A stretch of DNA of 53,482 nucleotides from Sphingobacterium cavernae (GTDB lineage: Bacteria; Bacteroidota; Bacteroidia; Sphingobacteriales; Sphingobacteriaceae), in NCBI RefSeq assembly GCF_008520265.1, contig NZ_VIQM01000033.1, positions 1-53,482 of the forward strand, given 5' to 3'. The notes under the pieces were generated by a model. The model was not told the origin of the DNA. It was given only the letters and a program-made list of their open reading frames with translations, and did not search any database. This document shows positions 17,762 through 27,760 of the stretch, in pieces; the stretch's first letter is position 1, and each line of letters starts with the position of its first letter. The translations under genes were made by a program, and so were the position numbers.

Positions 17762-20700
17762 TTAGAACCTAATGTTTAAGTTAAAACCAAAACCTCTCGT
17801 ACCAGGAAGTTGACCTGTTTCACCTACGGAAGCACTTATTTCTGAAGGATCAAAATCTTTAGTTGTTGCCCAAATCAGTAAAGGATTATTAGCTACAAGT
17901 GAGAAGTTCGCAGATTTAATTGTACTACCTAAATTCAATCTATTGACAGGAATATTATATCCGAAAGATAAAGCTCTCATCTTGATAAAACTTAAATCAT
18001 AAATAAATTCATCAAAAGCTAACTTATCGTAAAGTCCATGGTAATAATCTTGTGCTTCTAAGTAATGTGTTACGGTATTGTTATCAGCGTCAACTCCATC
18101 CACTCGTACTCCACCACCATCTGCTACTGCATCTCTTATTGGATTTCCCTTATCATTAAGACGAGCAGTTCTTGCCGTCAAACCAGAATAAGATCCCCAC
18201 ATGTTTGATAAAGAGACCATTTTACCGCCATATTGAAAATCTAAATCAATACCCAAACTAAAGTCTTTATATCTAAAGTTATTTTGAAAACCTCCAGTAT
18301 ACATAGGCAATACAGACCCAAAGCTTACATTTGGATTATTTGTATAGAAACCATTTGCATCTAATATAGGAATTCCTGCATCATTTCTTTTAATACCATT
18401 GCCATAGATCTGTCCCCAACGTTGACCTTCAACATGTGCTAGTATTGGCATAGTAGAACCCCAAACACCTTCGACATTTATTCTTTTAGTATCTTCAGTA
18501 ATTGCATCAACATCATTTGATAGAAGTCTTGACCAAGTTAAGCTTGTATTCCATTCAAAATTAGTATTTCGTACAGGAATAGCTTTCAATTGGATGTCTA
18601 ACCCCGATTTAGATATTTGACCAATATTTGTCAATAAAGAAGTATAGCCAGTAGCACCATTCTGAGATACTGAATACGGATAATTCTTATCCTTTCCAGT
18701 CCAATATGTTGCATTTAATCCAATACGGTTATTCAAGAAAAATAACTCTAAGCCTATATCTTGTTGTGCACTTACAGAGCCTTGGATTGCTGGATCAACT
18801 AATTGATCTGGAGTAGTCATTAAAAAATTATTTCCCCATTTAAATTGCCCAACACCATATGCCATTCCTGGGTAACGATATGGACCAAAAGAAGTATTAG
18901 ATGTCCCTAGAGCTCTTGGGACCTCTCCCCATGAATATTTAACTTTACCTAAACTCAACCAAGGTGCACTTTCTTTAATCAAATCTGAAAACACAAATGC
19001 CGCCCCTAATGATTTAGAAAAAACCTGATTATCATCCGCTGGAAGTGTAGAGTACCAATCGCTTCTCAAAGTACCATCTACAAATAGTAAATTCTTATAT
19101 CCAACATTAAAAATCCCCATAACTGCATTGTAACCTTCTCTTGAACGAGAATTAGTTTGTGAAGCCTGTGAGATCGAGTTTGATAGAGTAAATAAATCTG
19201 GTACATTTAATCCATCCGCAGTTGCTCCAGAATTCTCATTGCTATTAGCTCTGAAAAAATCTGCAATGGCATTTGCGTTGATTGTAAAATCTTGTAGCTG
19301 TTTATTGTAAGAAGCTCTAAACTCAATGTTTTGACGATTAGAATAGGTATTACCGGTTCCATAATAACCTTTTGCTAAGGCATTGTTTCCTGTAGTTTGT
19401 AGACCACTTTCATTCAGTCTTGAACTATACTTATATTCCCATAAAGTATGATTTTGTTGCTTTCTATACGTACCAGTTAGGCTCAAATCAGTATTTATTT
19501 TGTACGTTAAAAACAAATCACCATATAGTCTATCTCTTTGATTTACCCGATCTACCAAATCATAGTATGTATAGGGATTGTACCAATAATTTGCGGCATA
19601 AAATCCTCTTGGATTTTCCGGTCTATAGGCCGTAGGATTTGAATGATTCCAACTCGCAAAAATACCTTCTGGTGTTGTCAATCCTCTTAATTCTTTAATG
19701 ATTCCCATATCCAAATCTCTATGAAACCATTGGCTAAACGCACCTGTAGAGTTATTAGAATAAGCATCATCAATCTCACCAAACAACTTATGATTTACAT
19801 AATTCAAATTAGCACCAACAGTTAACTTTTCACTAATATCAAAAGAACCATTGATTGTAAATAAATTACGCTTCATGGAAGTTGTAGGAAGAAGACCATT
19901 AGTATATTGATTGGTATATGAAAATTTCAAATTGTAATTTTCATCTGCTTTATTAAGTACAATATTGTTATTGGAGACTACACCAGTTTCAAAAAATTCT
20001 TTTGCATTATTTGGTTGAGGATTTAAAGAAGCTGTCTTATAAGAGCGATCATGACCACCGTACCAAGCATACCAAGGAATATATTCTTGTCCGATCATTC
20101 GTGGGCCCCAAGATGAATCATCATTGTAATCATGATAATACTTGCCATCAAGTGCTTTCCATTCTTCTGGATCACCTTCTTTCCAATTGTATTGATACAT
20201 CGACTGAGATCCACCACCAGCATAGCTATTTTGGTAGTTAGGCATTATATAAGCTTTGTCAAAATTTGTACCCAAATTGACGTTTATTCCAAAACCCTGT
20301 TGTCTTTTGCCTTTAATTGTTGTGATTACAATAGCTCCATTTGCTCCTTGAGAACCAAATTGTGCTGATGCGGCTGGACCTTGTAATACTGTAAGTGATT
20401 CGATTTCATCGACACTAATATCATCATAGTTAGGTAGAATAGTACCATCCACAACATAGATCGCACCATCATTGCCATTTCCAAAACCTGTAGTACCCCT
20501 CAACCTAATAGTATTCTGACGTCCTAAAGCCGCTGCAGACTGTGAACGCACTTGCAAACCCGCTACTTTACCAGCTAATGCATTATTAAGATTAGGCTGT
20601 CTAGTAGTGTTAATTGCCTTAGCATCAATAAACTGAGCGCTGGAAGTCAATGAACGAGCACTTTGCTTAACACCATATGCTCCTGTGATTACTACTTCTT

Positions 20701-21004
20701 CTAGTGACTGATCTCCACCCTCTAAAACTATCGTAAGAGTAGTAGAATTTCCTACCGACACCCTTTGTGTAGTATACCCAATATAAGACACATTTAATGA
20801 TGCACCAGAATTTGCTGTAATTTTAAACCGACCTGATCCATCGGTTTGAGTTGCAGTGTTTGTCCCAACCACCGAGATAGAAGCCCCACTAATTGGAGTC
20901 CCATCTGATGCAGTAACCAAACCACTCACCTCTCGAGTTTGCGCAAATGACAAGCTTGTTACACAAGTCATTGCAAACATTGCACTGAGTAACTTTTGTT
21001 TCAT
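17762..21004 (-). CDS. SusC/RagA-family TonB-dependent outer-membrane transporter
   Basis: This 1080-residue transporter has a signal peptide (ending SLSFAQ), a CarboxypepD-like domain (about 24-100, VSGLVTASDGTPISGASISV), a TonB-box-like LEEVVITGAYG (about 100), a plug (RLRGTTGFGNGNDGAIYVVDG) and a 22-strand barrel ending in NLNIRF. It imports ligand handed over by the SusD partner, driven by TonB. There is no STN/secretin domain, so it is not an ECF-sigma signal transducer. The first about 95 residues closely resemble those of the SusC at 22939-25902. A -7 box lies about 75 bp upstream. Confidence 0.95.
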   Translation of the reverse strand: MKQKLLSAMFAMTCVTSLSFAQTREVSGLVTASDGTPISGASISVVGTNTATQTDGSGRFKITANSGASLNVSYIGYTTQRVSVGNSTTLTIVLEGGDQSLEEVVITGAYGVKQSARSLTSSAQFIDAKAINTTRQPNLNNALAGKVAGLQVRSQSAAALGRQNTIRLRGTTGFGNGNDGAIYVVDGTILPNYDDISVDEIESLTVLQGPAASAQFGSQGANGAIVITTIKGKRQQGFGINVNLGTNFDKAYIMPNYQNSYAGGGSQSMYQYNWKEGDPEEWKALDGKYYHDYNDDSSWGPRMIGQEYIPWYAWYGGHDRSYKTASLNPQPNNAKEFFETGVVSNNNIVLNKADENYNLKFSYTNQYTNGLLPTTSMKRNLFTINGSFDISEKLTVGANLNYVNHKLFGEIDDAYSNNSTGAFSQWFHRDLDMGIIKELRGLTTPEGIFASWNHSNPTAYRPENPRGFYAANYWYNPYTYYDLVDRVNQRDRLYGDLFLTYKINTDLSLTGTYRKQQNHTLWEYKYSSRLNESGLQTTGNNALAKGYYGTGNTYSNRQNIEFRASYNKQLQDFTINANAIADFFRANSNENSGATADGLNVPDLFTLSNSISQASQTNSRSREGYNAVMGIFNVGYKNLLFVDGTLRSDWYSTLPADDNQVFSKSLGAAFVFSDLIKESAPWLSLGKVKYSWGEVPRALGTSNTSFGPYRYPGMAYGVGQFKWGNNFLMTTPDQLVDPAIQGSVSAQQDIGLELFFLNNRIGLNATYWTGKDKNYPYSVSQNGATGYTSLLTNIGQISKSGLDIQLKAIPVRNTNFEWNTSLTWSRLLSNDVDAITEDTKRINVEGVWGSTMPILAHVEGQRWGQIYGNGIKRNDAGIPILDANGFYTNNPNVSFGSVLPMYTGGFQNNFRYKDFSLGIDLDFQYGGKMVSLSNMWGSYSGLTARTARLNDKGNPIRDAVADGGGVRVDGVDADNNTVTHYLEAQDYYHGLYDKLAFDEFIYDLSFIKMRALSFGYNIPVNRLNLGSTIKSANFSLVANNPLLIWATTKDFDPSEISASVGETGQLPGTRGFGFNLNIRF

Positions 21005-21077
21005 AAGTTTTTGTTTTTGTTTAGTAATTGTTAGTGTTGTCGATACAACTTTTTTTCACAATTTATATGGTACTATG

Positions 21078-21085
21078 CAAACATA
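21078..21085 (-). promoter_or_regulatory. Putative -7 box for the first SusCD operon
   Basis: On the minus strand this reads TATGTTTG, an exact TAnnTTTG match, giving a leader of about 65-70 nt before the SusC start at 21004. No convincing -33 element is seen. The rest of the 443-bp gap (21005-21447) is AT-rich and apart from the terminator at 21401-21429 shows nothing recognisable. Confidence 0.5.
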
Positions 21086-21400
21086 TAAAAAAATATTTTA
21101 CACTTTTTAACACTTATACAAAAGAATTTCAAAATATAGTAAAAGTTATATTTTTTTCTAATTACATATAGTTTTTAGTCTTTTAAAACATTTTGAAAGT
21201 GACAAATGCCATTAAAAAATTATTAAAGAGTAATTTAACTTTTTTGCGAAATAATTATTTTTATTAAATATTTTTATAATGTTATTTAAGGTTAACCACA
21301 TCAGTTATTTTCACAACTACCTGAAATAGTGTAGCTATTCTTTCATAACAATTCTTCATTTTTTATCTTATTTCATGACATGATAATTTTTAAAAATAAA

Positions 21401-21429
21401 AAAGCCCTTGAAAAAAATCCAAGGGCTTT
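21401..21429 (-). terminator. Terminator of the second SusCD operon
   Basis: AAAGCCCTTG (21401-21410) pairs with CAAGGGCTTT (21420-21429) around a 9-nt loop. On the minus strand it is followed by TTTTATTTTT. It lies about 20 bp past the SusD stop at 21448. Confidence 0.92.
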
Positions 21430-21447
21430 GATAGCTTTATAAACGTA

Positions 21448-22920
21448 TTACCAACCTTTATTTTGCTCTAAGTTACTGTTTAAAGTAATATCGTATGATG
21501 GTATCCCCCATACAAATTTTTCATCACCTTTTTCTTTTTTCAAATTGATGTAACCCGAACCTGTTTGTAAAAAATCTGTTCCTTGAGGAGATCTTCTTTC
21601 AAAACCTTCATTCCATCTTTTCAAATCGTCTAAACGAAATCCTTCAAAAGCTAATTCCCTCAATCGCTCATTTTTTATTTCAGTTAATAATGCAGCGCCT
21701 GAAAGATTATTCAATCTAGCCAAGCCACGTGCTTCTCTTAATGCATTTAATCGAGTCAATGCCAATGTAGAATTTACTGTCGCATTCGCTTCAGCTGAGA
21801 TTAAGTATAATTCTGCCACCCTAAACACTTTAGGAGCATTGTGGTTTTCAGCTTTTGATGAAACTAACGTTGGGTTACCAGGGTATTTGTTCACTATGAA
21901 CGCTTTGTACTTTTTACCTTGTTGATACAAATCAACTTCTTTGAAATAAGCATTTTTTCTGAAATCTATAGCATCATACATATCCAACACCCACTTACTT
22001 GGAATGAAATATGATCTGTAAGTATCCGTTGAAGCTTCGTAGTTGTAGTAAGAATCATTTGTATTCGGACGCTCGTTCAAACTTGCAAACAATTGAAATA
22101 TTGTTTCTTGAGTTTTGTCTGTAGCCCAAATAGACTTCACATCTTCCGCCGTGGTATACAATTTGTATTTATCCGTTTTAATAACCTTCTCAGCAGCTTC
22201 AGCAGCACCAGGTAAATCATTCATGTATAATTTAACACGCGCTTCCAAAGCATAAACTGCATCAATAGTGAATTTAGTTGCACCTACAGAACCATTCACG
22301 TTAGCCAAAAGAGTTTTTGATTGGTTAATATCACTTAATATTTGATCGTAAGTTTCTTTTACTGAAGCCCTTTTAGGTGATTCTTTTAAATCAAAAGTAA
22401 GTACCAATGGCACTCCCAAGTCTGTAGCCGCTGTATTGGCATTATATGCTTTAGAATATCTTAACACTAAATTTAAATAGTAATAAGCGCGTATAGCATA
22501 AGCATCACCCAAATATTGGTTTAATTTTGCTTTATCAGCATCAGTTACAGCATTGATTGTAGGAAATTTTGCAATCGATTCATTGATATTTTTCAATGCA
22601 CCATAATAACCAACCCATACATCTCTTACTTGATAGTTATCTGAATTAAACTCTTCTGCCCACCTGTGTACAGCACCATAGTTATTACCAAAATCTGCAG
22701 TAGCATTCAACATATCCGATTGGATATCTTGCGGCAATGTGTATACGCCGTAAATTCTGCCTCTTAATTGAGCGTAAAAGTTATTGTTCCACTTTTCAGC
22801 ATCAGACACAGACTGGAAAGCCATCTCTTGTGAAATACTATCATAAGGAAATTTTTCTATGTCGCAAGAGGCTAAAGATGCGCTCAATGCTAGAGCGCTC
22901 AATATATATTTGAATTTCAT
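21448..22920 (-). CDS. SusD/RagB-family nutrient-binding lipoprotein
   Basis: I take the ATG at 22920 (MKFKYILSALALSASLASC, Cys 19, preceded by AAGAAAG) rather than the in-frame TTG at 22932. The 490-residue protein has the classical SusD pattern: AIRAYYYLNLVLRYSKAYN, a middle FTIDAVYALEARVKLYMND, VFRVAELYLISAEANATVN, LTRLNALREARGL, and LRELAFEGFRLDDLKRWNEG. It pairs with the SusC 18 bp upstream. Substrate unknown. Confidence 0.93.
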   Translation of the reverse strand: MKFKYILSALALSASLASCDIEKFPYDSISQEMAFQSVSDAEKWNNNFYAQLRGRIYGVYTLPQDIQSDMLNATADFGNNYGAVHRWAEEFNSDNYQVRDVWVGYYGALKNINESIAKFPTINAVTDADKAKLNQYLGDAYAIRAYYYLNLVLRYSKAYNANTAATDLGVPLVLTFDLKESPKRASVKETYDQILSDINQSKTLLANVNGSVGATKFTIDAVYALEARVKLYMNDLPGAAEAAEKVIKTDKYKLYTTAEDVKSIWATDKTQETIFQLFASLNERPNTNDSYYNYEASTDTYRSYFIPSKWVLDMYDAIDFRKNAYFKEVDLYQQGKKYKAFIVNKYPGNPTLVSSKAENHNAPKVFRVAELYLISAEANATVNSTLALTRLNALREARGLARLNNLSGAALLTEIKNERLRELAFEGFRLDDLKRWNEGFERRSPQGTDFLQTGSGYINLKKEKGDEKFVWGIPSYDITLNSNLEQNKGW

Positions 22921-22938
22921 CTTTCTTATCAATTTATA

Positions 22939-25902
22939 TTAAAAAGTTAATTCTAATCCGAATACTGATTGTTGAGTATTAGGATTTGCACCCGTAGTCA
23001 AGTTAGAATCCACTTCTGGATCAGCACCTGAATATTTAGTCACTGTCAATAAATTACGGCCTACGTAAAATACTTTTGCAGATCTAAAAAATTTAGATTT
23101 TTCTAAAACCGATTTAGGCAAAGTATACCCGAATGTGATATTTTTCAAACGTAAGAATGAAGCATTCTCGATTAAAGATGAATCAAATTGTCTTGCCACA
23201 CCAATACGTGGGAAAGAAGTAACATCACCTGGCTGTTTCCAAAAATCATTTACTGAATTCGTTTGGTTGTAACCAGGGAATGCAGAAGGATTTGAGAAAA
23301 AGTAGGCATCATTATTTATTAAATATTTACCCAATGAATATGTAAAGTGTGCATCTAATGAGAAGCCTTTGTATCCAGAGCTCAAACCAAACCCACCATT
23401 AATTGGAGCATAACGTTTAATACCTGTATTTTGCTGTAACGCAGCAGTACTAAATGATGAAGTTACATTATTAGGATCATTATTTGTCTTTGTAATATCA
23501 TCACCAGGAACAAACCACTCTAAATTACCATTATCAGGATTAACACCTTTCAACATCGGATAAAAGAATGAAATAGGTTGACCTACTACATAACTTACAC
23601 CAGTATTAGGAATGATCCAATAATCTCTACCTTGGAATAATTCTTTAATTTCTTGTTTAACGTAGCCAAAATTCACATACGGTGTTAAGTAAAAATCAGA
23701 AGAATTAAATACATCATAGCTAATATCAAAGTTAACACCTTTGTTGTTTAATTTACCAACATTAGATTTAACACTTGAATAACCAGTAGTATATGGATAA
23801 GGAACATCCATTAATAAACTAGAGGTATTTCTATTGAAATATTCAACCCCTACATTTAATTTATTAAATAATGTGGTTTCAATACCAACATTTGTTAACG
23901 CTTGTTTTTCCCAAGATAATTCAGGATTTCCAGCACTATTTAATCCCCATGCTGAACCAGCGTTATATTGACCTGCTGAAACTGTCGCTAAGTGTTGATA
24001 ATTCCAATCCGAGCCTGATGTACCTGAGTTACCAGATGTACCAGTAGAAACTTTAAAACGGAAATCATTCACCCAATTAACATCTTTTAAAAATGCCTCT
24101 TCTTTCAAGTCATAATTTGCACCCAATGACCAAAATGTTGCTTTAGATAAGTCTTTACCAAAACGTGATGATTGATCCTGACGTACAGTAGCTCTCAAAT
24201 ATAACTTAGATCTGTAATCATAGTTTACAGCACCAAACAATGAATTGTAAGCATATTCTGTCTTTGATTGACCAACGGTAAAACCTGTAGTAGTATTACC
24301 TAGCAAAATTAAACGATCATCCGTAAGTCCTGTCCCATATCCATTGAATGAATCTTCCTTGTAATCGACAAATTCTTGACCCGCTAAAAATGTAAAAGCA
24401 TTCAAATCATTCAAAGACCATTTGTATTCAGCTGTGTTTGTTATTGTACGTGAAACACCTTGAGACCATGATTCTGTAGCCGTACCATTATTTAAGTTTG
24501 AAGCAAATGAAGGCAATCTGCGTGCTGATGACCTGTAATTATAATAATCCATACCTGCTTGAGATTTCAATGTTAAATTCTCAATAGGTGTAATTTCAAC
24601 GAAAGCAGTTGGATTAAATTGTTGATTTTTACCTAATGAAGGATTTTTATCGGCTAAATATTTAGGCGAAAATCTACCCAAACCAGGAATCTGCGTCTCA
24701 TAATACTCATTTCCATTCGCATCATATGGTGTATACCATGGTAATGCTAAGATTGCTAAACCACCATTTAAACTATTAGAAGTATATTGATTGGTTTCTC
24801 TCTTATCGTATCCACCAGATAAATTTAAACCAACTTTTGCCCAATCATTTAACTTAGTAGTAATGTTACTTCTCAATGTGATTCTATCAAATCCAGATCT
24901 GTACATTACACCCTCTTGATCCAAGTATGATGATGAAATGAAATATTGTGTTTTATCTGATCCACCAGAAATACTCAAATCATGTTGTTGCATTGGAACA
25001 TTTTGTTTGAAATAATAATCTGTCCAATATGTATCATGAGGCCAATCTTCTTTTAATTTATCAACCTGTGCTTGTGATCTATAACCAGATTCCAACCAAT
25101 AGTTTAACAATTGCTCAGAATTCATCATATTTTGTTGAGCTTCTGAACGTGCTAAGTTAGAGAACCCCCATTGTGTTCTCAAATTAATAGTAGCAGACTC
25201 CCCACGTTTACCTTTTTTAGTAGTAATATAGATTACACCATTAGCTGCTCTAGAACCATAAATTGAAGTCGAAGAAGCATCTTTCAATACAGTTACGCTT
25301 TCGAAATCACTAGGGTTTAATGACACAATAGCACCTGAAGCAATAGGTACACCATCCAGCACGTATAATGGCGTACTTCCCCCACTTATAGAGCCCACAC
25401 CATTCAAACGAACTGATTGTGTAGCGGAAGGCTCACCAGTAGATGTATAAACCTGTAATCCCGGAACTTTACCTTGTAAAGATTCTAAAGCATTTGCATT
25501 TGGCTTAGCTTCTAAATCTTTGGAACTAACTCTACTAACAGAACCAACGACTTTCTTAGAGCTCACTCCTGAACCATAACCTACGACTACCACTTCTTCG
25601 AGATCAGTATCATCTGACTCCAATAATATTGAAATTACAGACGAGTTACCAACATTAATTCTTTGAGTTATATAACCAATAGAAGATGCCACAATTGTAG
25701 ATCCCGGAATTACTGATACTGTAAAATTACCGGATGCATCTGTTTGAGTAGCAACAGATTTTCCAACAACTGAAATAGACACACCTACAATAGGTGATCC
25801 ATCAGAGGAAGTAACTTTACCACTCACTTGACGTTCCTGCGCATAAGAATAGCTTGTAACACAAGCCAGCGCAAACATAGTACTGAGTAACTTTTGTTTC
25901 AT
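22939..25902 (-). CDS. SusC/RagA-family TonB-dependent outer-membrane transporter
   Basis: This 987-residue transporter has a signal peptide (ending YSYAQ), a CarboxypepD-like domain (about 23-100), a TonB-box-like LEEVVVVGYGSG, a plug with VRLNGVGSISGGSTPLYVLDG and SIYGSRAANGVIYITTKKGK, and a barrel ending in VFGLELTF. It is a canonical SusC with its SusD partner downstream. Like the first SusC it has no STN domain. No dedicated hydrolase or regulator is adjacent; upstream are about 700 bp without genes and then an ISAs1 copy. Confidence 0.95.
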   Translation of the reverse strand: MKQKLLSTMFALACVTSYSYAQERQVSGKVTSSDGSPIVGVSISVVGKSVATQTDASGNFTVSVIPGSTIVASSIGYITQRINVGNSSVISILLESDDTDLEEVVVVGYGSGVSSKKVVGSVSRVSSKDLEAKPNANALESLQGKVPGLQVYTSTGEPSATQSVRLNGVGSISGGSTPLYVLDGVPIASGAIVSLNPSDFESVTVLKDASSTSIYGSRAANGVIYITTKKGKRGESATINLRTQWGFSNLARSEAQQNMMNSEQLLNYWLESGYRSQAQVDKLKEDWPHDTYWTDYYFKQNVPMQQHDLSISGGSDKTQYFISSSYLDQEGVMYRSGFDRITLRSNITTKLNDWAKVGLNLSGGYDKRETNQYTSNSLNGGLAILALPWYTPYDANGNEYYETQIPGLGRFSPKYLADKNPSLGKNQQFNPTAFVEITPIENLTLKSQAGMDYYNYRSSARRLPSFASNLNNGTATESWSQGVSRTITNTAEYKWSLNDLNAFTFLAGQEFVDYKEDSFNGYGTGLTDDRLILLGNTTTGFTVGQSKTEYAYNSLFGAVNYDYRSKLYLRATVRQDQSSRFGKDLSKATFWSLGANYDLKEEAFLKDVNWVNDFRFKVSTGTSGNSGTSGSDWNYQHLATVSAGQYNAGSAWGLNSAGNPELSWEKQALTNVGIETTLFNKLNVGVEYFNRNTSSLLMDVPYPYTTGYSSVKSNVGKLNNKGVNFDISYDVFNSSDFYLTPYVNFGYVKQEIKELFQGRDYWIIPNTGVSYVVGQPISFFYPMLKGVNPDNGNLEWFVPGDDITKTNNDPNNVTSSFSTAALQQNTGIKRYAPINGGFGLSSGYKGFSLDAHFTYSLGKYLINNDAYFFSNPSAFPGYNQTNSVNDFWKQPGDVTSFPRIGVARQFDSSLIENASFLRLKNITFGYTLPKSVLEKSKFFRSAKVFYVGRNLLTVTKYSGADPEVDSNLTTGANPNTQQSVFGLELTF

Positions 25903-26594
25903 ATGTTTAGTTTATTATTAAAAAATGCTTAATTAAATATATCTAAAACAACTATTTAAAAAAATTAAACTAATAAAGAATAATTTCATTAAAAATATTT
26001 TTAGTTATAAAATTTTGTTATTTAAATTCGGCAAAAGGTATGCAAAACAATTATACAATTTTAACACATTTTAACGAATAGAGCGCAAATCTATACTATT
26101 GAAGTTGTTATTGCAAGTATTTGAATAAAAAAATAAAATAATTAAAACAATTTTATAATAAGTTCAAATATATTATAAATTGCTTAAACAACTGTTTCAT
26201 ATTATGAACATAAAAAGACAAAGAAATATTCAGAATAAAATTTTAAAATATTTACATAAAACAAAATATTCTTCACTCACTATTTTTTTAATTTCCTTTT
26301 TTTACTAGAGCTTTATCGTGGTTAAAAGATTTATAAGATATCATTTATGTAGCTAACTTTATCAAGCAAAGGCTTTCTATTTAGGCTAAACTATTGCTAG
26401 TAAAATTTATGGATACTATAGTTCTATTCAAAAAATATTTCATACAATAAAAAGCGTATAACTATTAGATTATATAGCAATAAATAAAAAAAACAAAATT
26501 CATTCGATAAAAATAGATATTATAAGAATTAAATTTTGCAAGTATAGAAATACACGAAATATTAAGATTAAGATTAAAAAACTAATGTCACAAA
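25903..26594. other. Gene-free AT-rich stretch upstream of the second SusCD operon
   Basis: About 690 bp with no supportable reading frame or RNA gene. It should contain the promoter of the SusC gene starting at 25902. TTGTTTTG on the minus strand near 26043-26050 is one mismatch from TAnnTTTG, but I cannot assign it with confidence. No inverted repeats or operators stand out. The right ISAs1 copy begins at 26605, so part of this DNA may once have continued into the trmD upstream region. Confidence 0.6.
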
Positions 26595-26604
26595 ACTGTA
26601 AAGA
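26595..26604. repeat. Target-site duplication, left, ISAs1 copy 2
   Basis: ACTGTAAAGA precedes the left inverted repeat starting at 26605 and is repeated exactly at 27709-27718. Confidence 0.95.
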
Positions 26605-27708
26605 CAGGGCCGACGCACTAGAAATTTACATTAACGATTAATTTCAGTAGGTATTCATTATTCTAGCCTGCTTTTCTCGTTTTGCTTTTAGGCTGGATTT
26701 ATTGGCTACATCGCCTTTAAGTATGTTCAACGCGAGTTTTCTTACAACAGAAAAGCTTTGAGCAGCCCTTCGATTTCTTGTGGTATTATAATCCTCTCCA
26801 AATCCGAGGTCTAATTGTCAATGTAATTGATTCTCAATCTCCCAATGTGCACGAACTGCTTGATTAAAATATGCGGCATCATCTTCTAAGCTAGAGTTGT
26901 AATACCTGTCCTGAATGGTATGGGACTCGCCTATAATTCGCTCTGAAGTAATTTTGATAATACTGTTTGGACCCCTCCAGTTTTCTTACTCATCAATGTA
27001 ATTTAAGTGGCTAATCACTCTGCATGTGCGGATTTCCGAACGACCATACCCTTTATCCAAATGTTGGCTGTAGCTGTCTTCCTTGAAATTAAACTGATTG
27101 AAAACCTGGTCATATAGTGCTTGTTGATTTTGTTTTAAAACAAGAATGTAATCACCTTTATGTTCAACTATTTTAGTAGCAATTTCTTTTTGTGTCCCCA
27201 TAGTATCAATAGTAATCACGGTGCCCTTGATATCTAATAATGATAATAATTCTGGAATAGCTGTAATTTCATTACTCTTATCGGCAACTTTCTGCTGCCC
27301 CAGAACCAATTGATTGCGACAACTCCACGCGCTTATCATGTGAAGTGCTCCCAGTCCATCTCTCTTATTCACACTATTGCAAATCGATTTCCATCAATCG
27401 CTATTAAATCGCGTTCAGTGCTAGCCGAAATAGTTCTCAAACTTTCACTCAACTCGGCGGTCCAAGCTCGAAAACAGCACTCAAATAATCCCGCATGAGT
27501 TCAGTAAGATTATGTTTCTTATTATTGCATGTCCGAGGATCAGGTATCCATTTAAAATGTCTGTAAAGGGGTGCTTCCATAGCTTAACAACAAAGAAACA
27601 GCTTAAACTCAAAGCTAACCTAGTTTACACCAAAACAAGATATTACACAGTTTTCAACACAAGTCAATAAAATGGACGATTTTTAAACTTTCTTATGCGT
27701 CAGCCCTG
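26605..27708. mobile_element. ISAs1-family insertion sequence, copy 2 (1104 bp)
   Basis: Same orientation, same ends and nearly the same sequence as the copy at 14193-15295. It has its own perfect 10-bp duplication ACTGTAAAGA, so it inserted independently. Its right end lies only about 50 bp upstream of the trmD start codon, very close to the trmD promoter box. Confidence 0.93.
26618..27580 (-). pseudogene. ISAs1 transposase remnant, copy 2
   Basis: It shares the lesions of copy 1: the internal N-terminal deletion after MRDYLSAVF, the frame change after LMAIDG, the in-frame TAA after YIDE, and the frame problem near KAKRKK. It also has private damage: the Trp codon in the HWGIENQLHW segment is TGA (plus-strand TCA near 26818-26820), and a TAG replaces another Trp near the C-terminus. 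The longest open piece is 26986-27372 (128 residues). Not functional. Confidence 0.88.
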
Positions 27709-27718
27709 ACTGTAAAGA
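27709..27718. repeat. Target-site duplication, right, ISAs1 copy 2
   Basis: ACTGTAAAGA immediately after CCCTG of the right inverted repeat, identical to 26595-26604. Confidence 0.95.
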
Positions 27719-27748
27719 GATACTTTCCTATTTCAATACAATGTTTCC

Positions 27749-27756
27749 TATCTTTG
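27749..27756 (+). promoter_or_regulatory. Putative -7 box for trmD
   Basis: TATCTTTG matches TAnnTTTG exactly and ends 4 bp before the trmD ATG at 27761. The transcript would be nearly leaderless. The ISAs1 insertion ends about 30 bp upstream, within or just beyond the expected -33 region. Confidence 0.5.
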
Positions 27757-27760
27757 CAAA

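Noticed and set aside
21005..21447. Possible antisense RNA or invertible promoter upstream of the first SusC
   Set aside because: No inverted repeats able to act as an inversion site and no clear opposite promoter were seen; only a -7 box and the neighbour's terminator.
17762..25902. SusC proteins as ECF-sigma signal transducers
   Set aside because: Both lack the N-terminal STN/secretin domain, and no sigma/anti-sigma genes are near.
14193..27708. ISAs1 copies as a composite transposon carrying the SusCD genes
   Set aside because: Each copy has its own 10-bp duplication (CGTAAATATA and ACTGTAAAGA) and the outer flanks do not match, so the two inserted separately.
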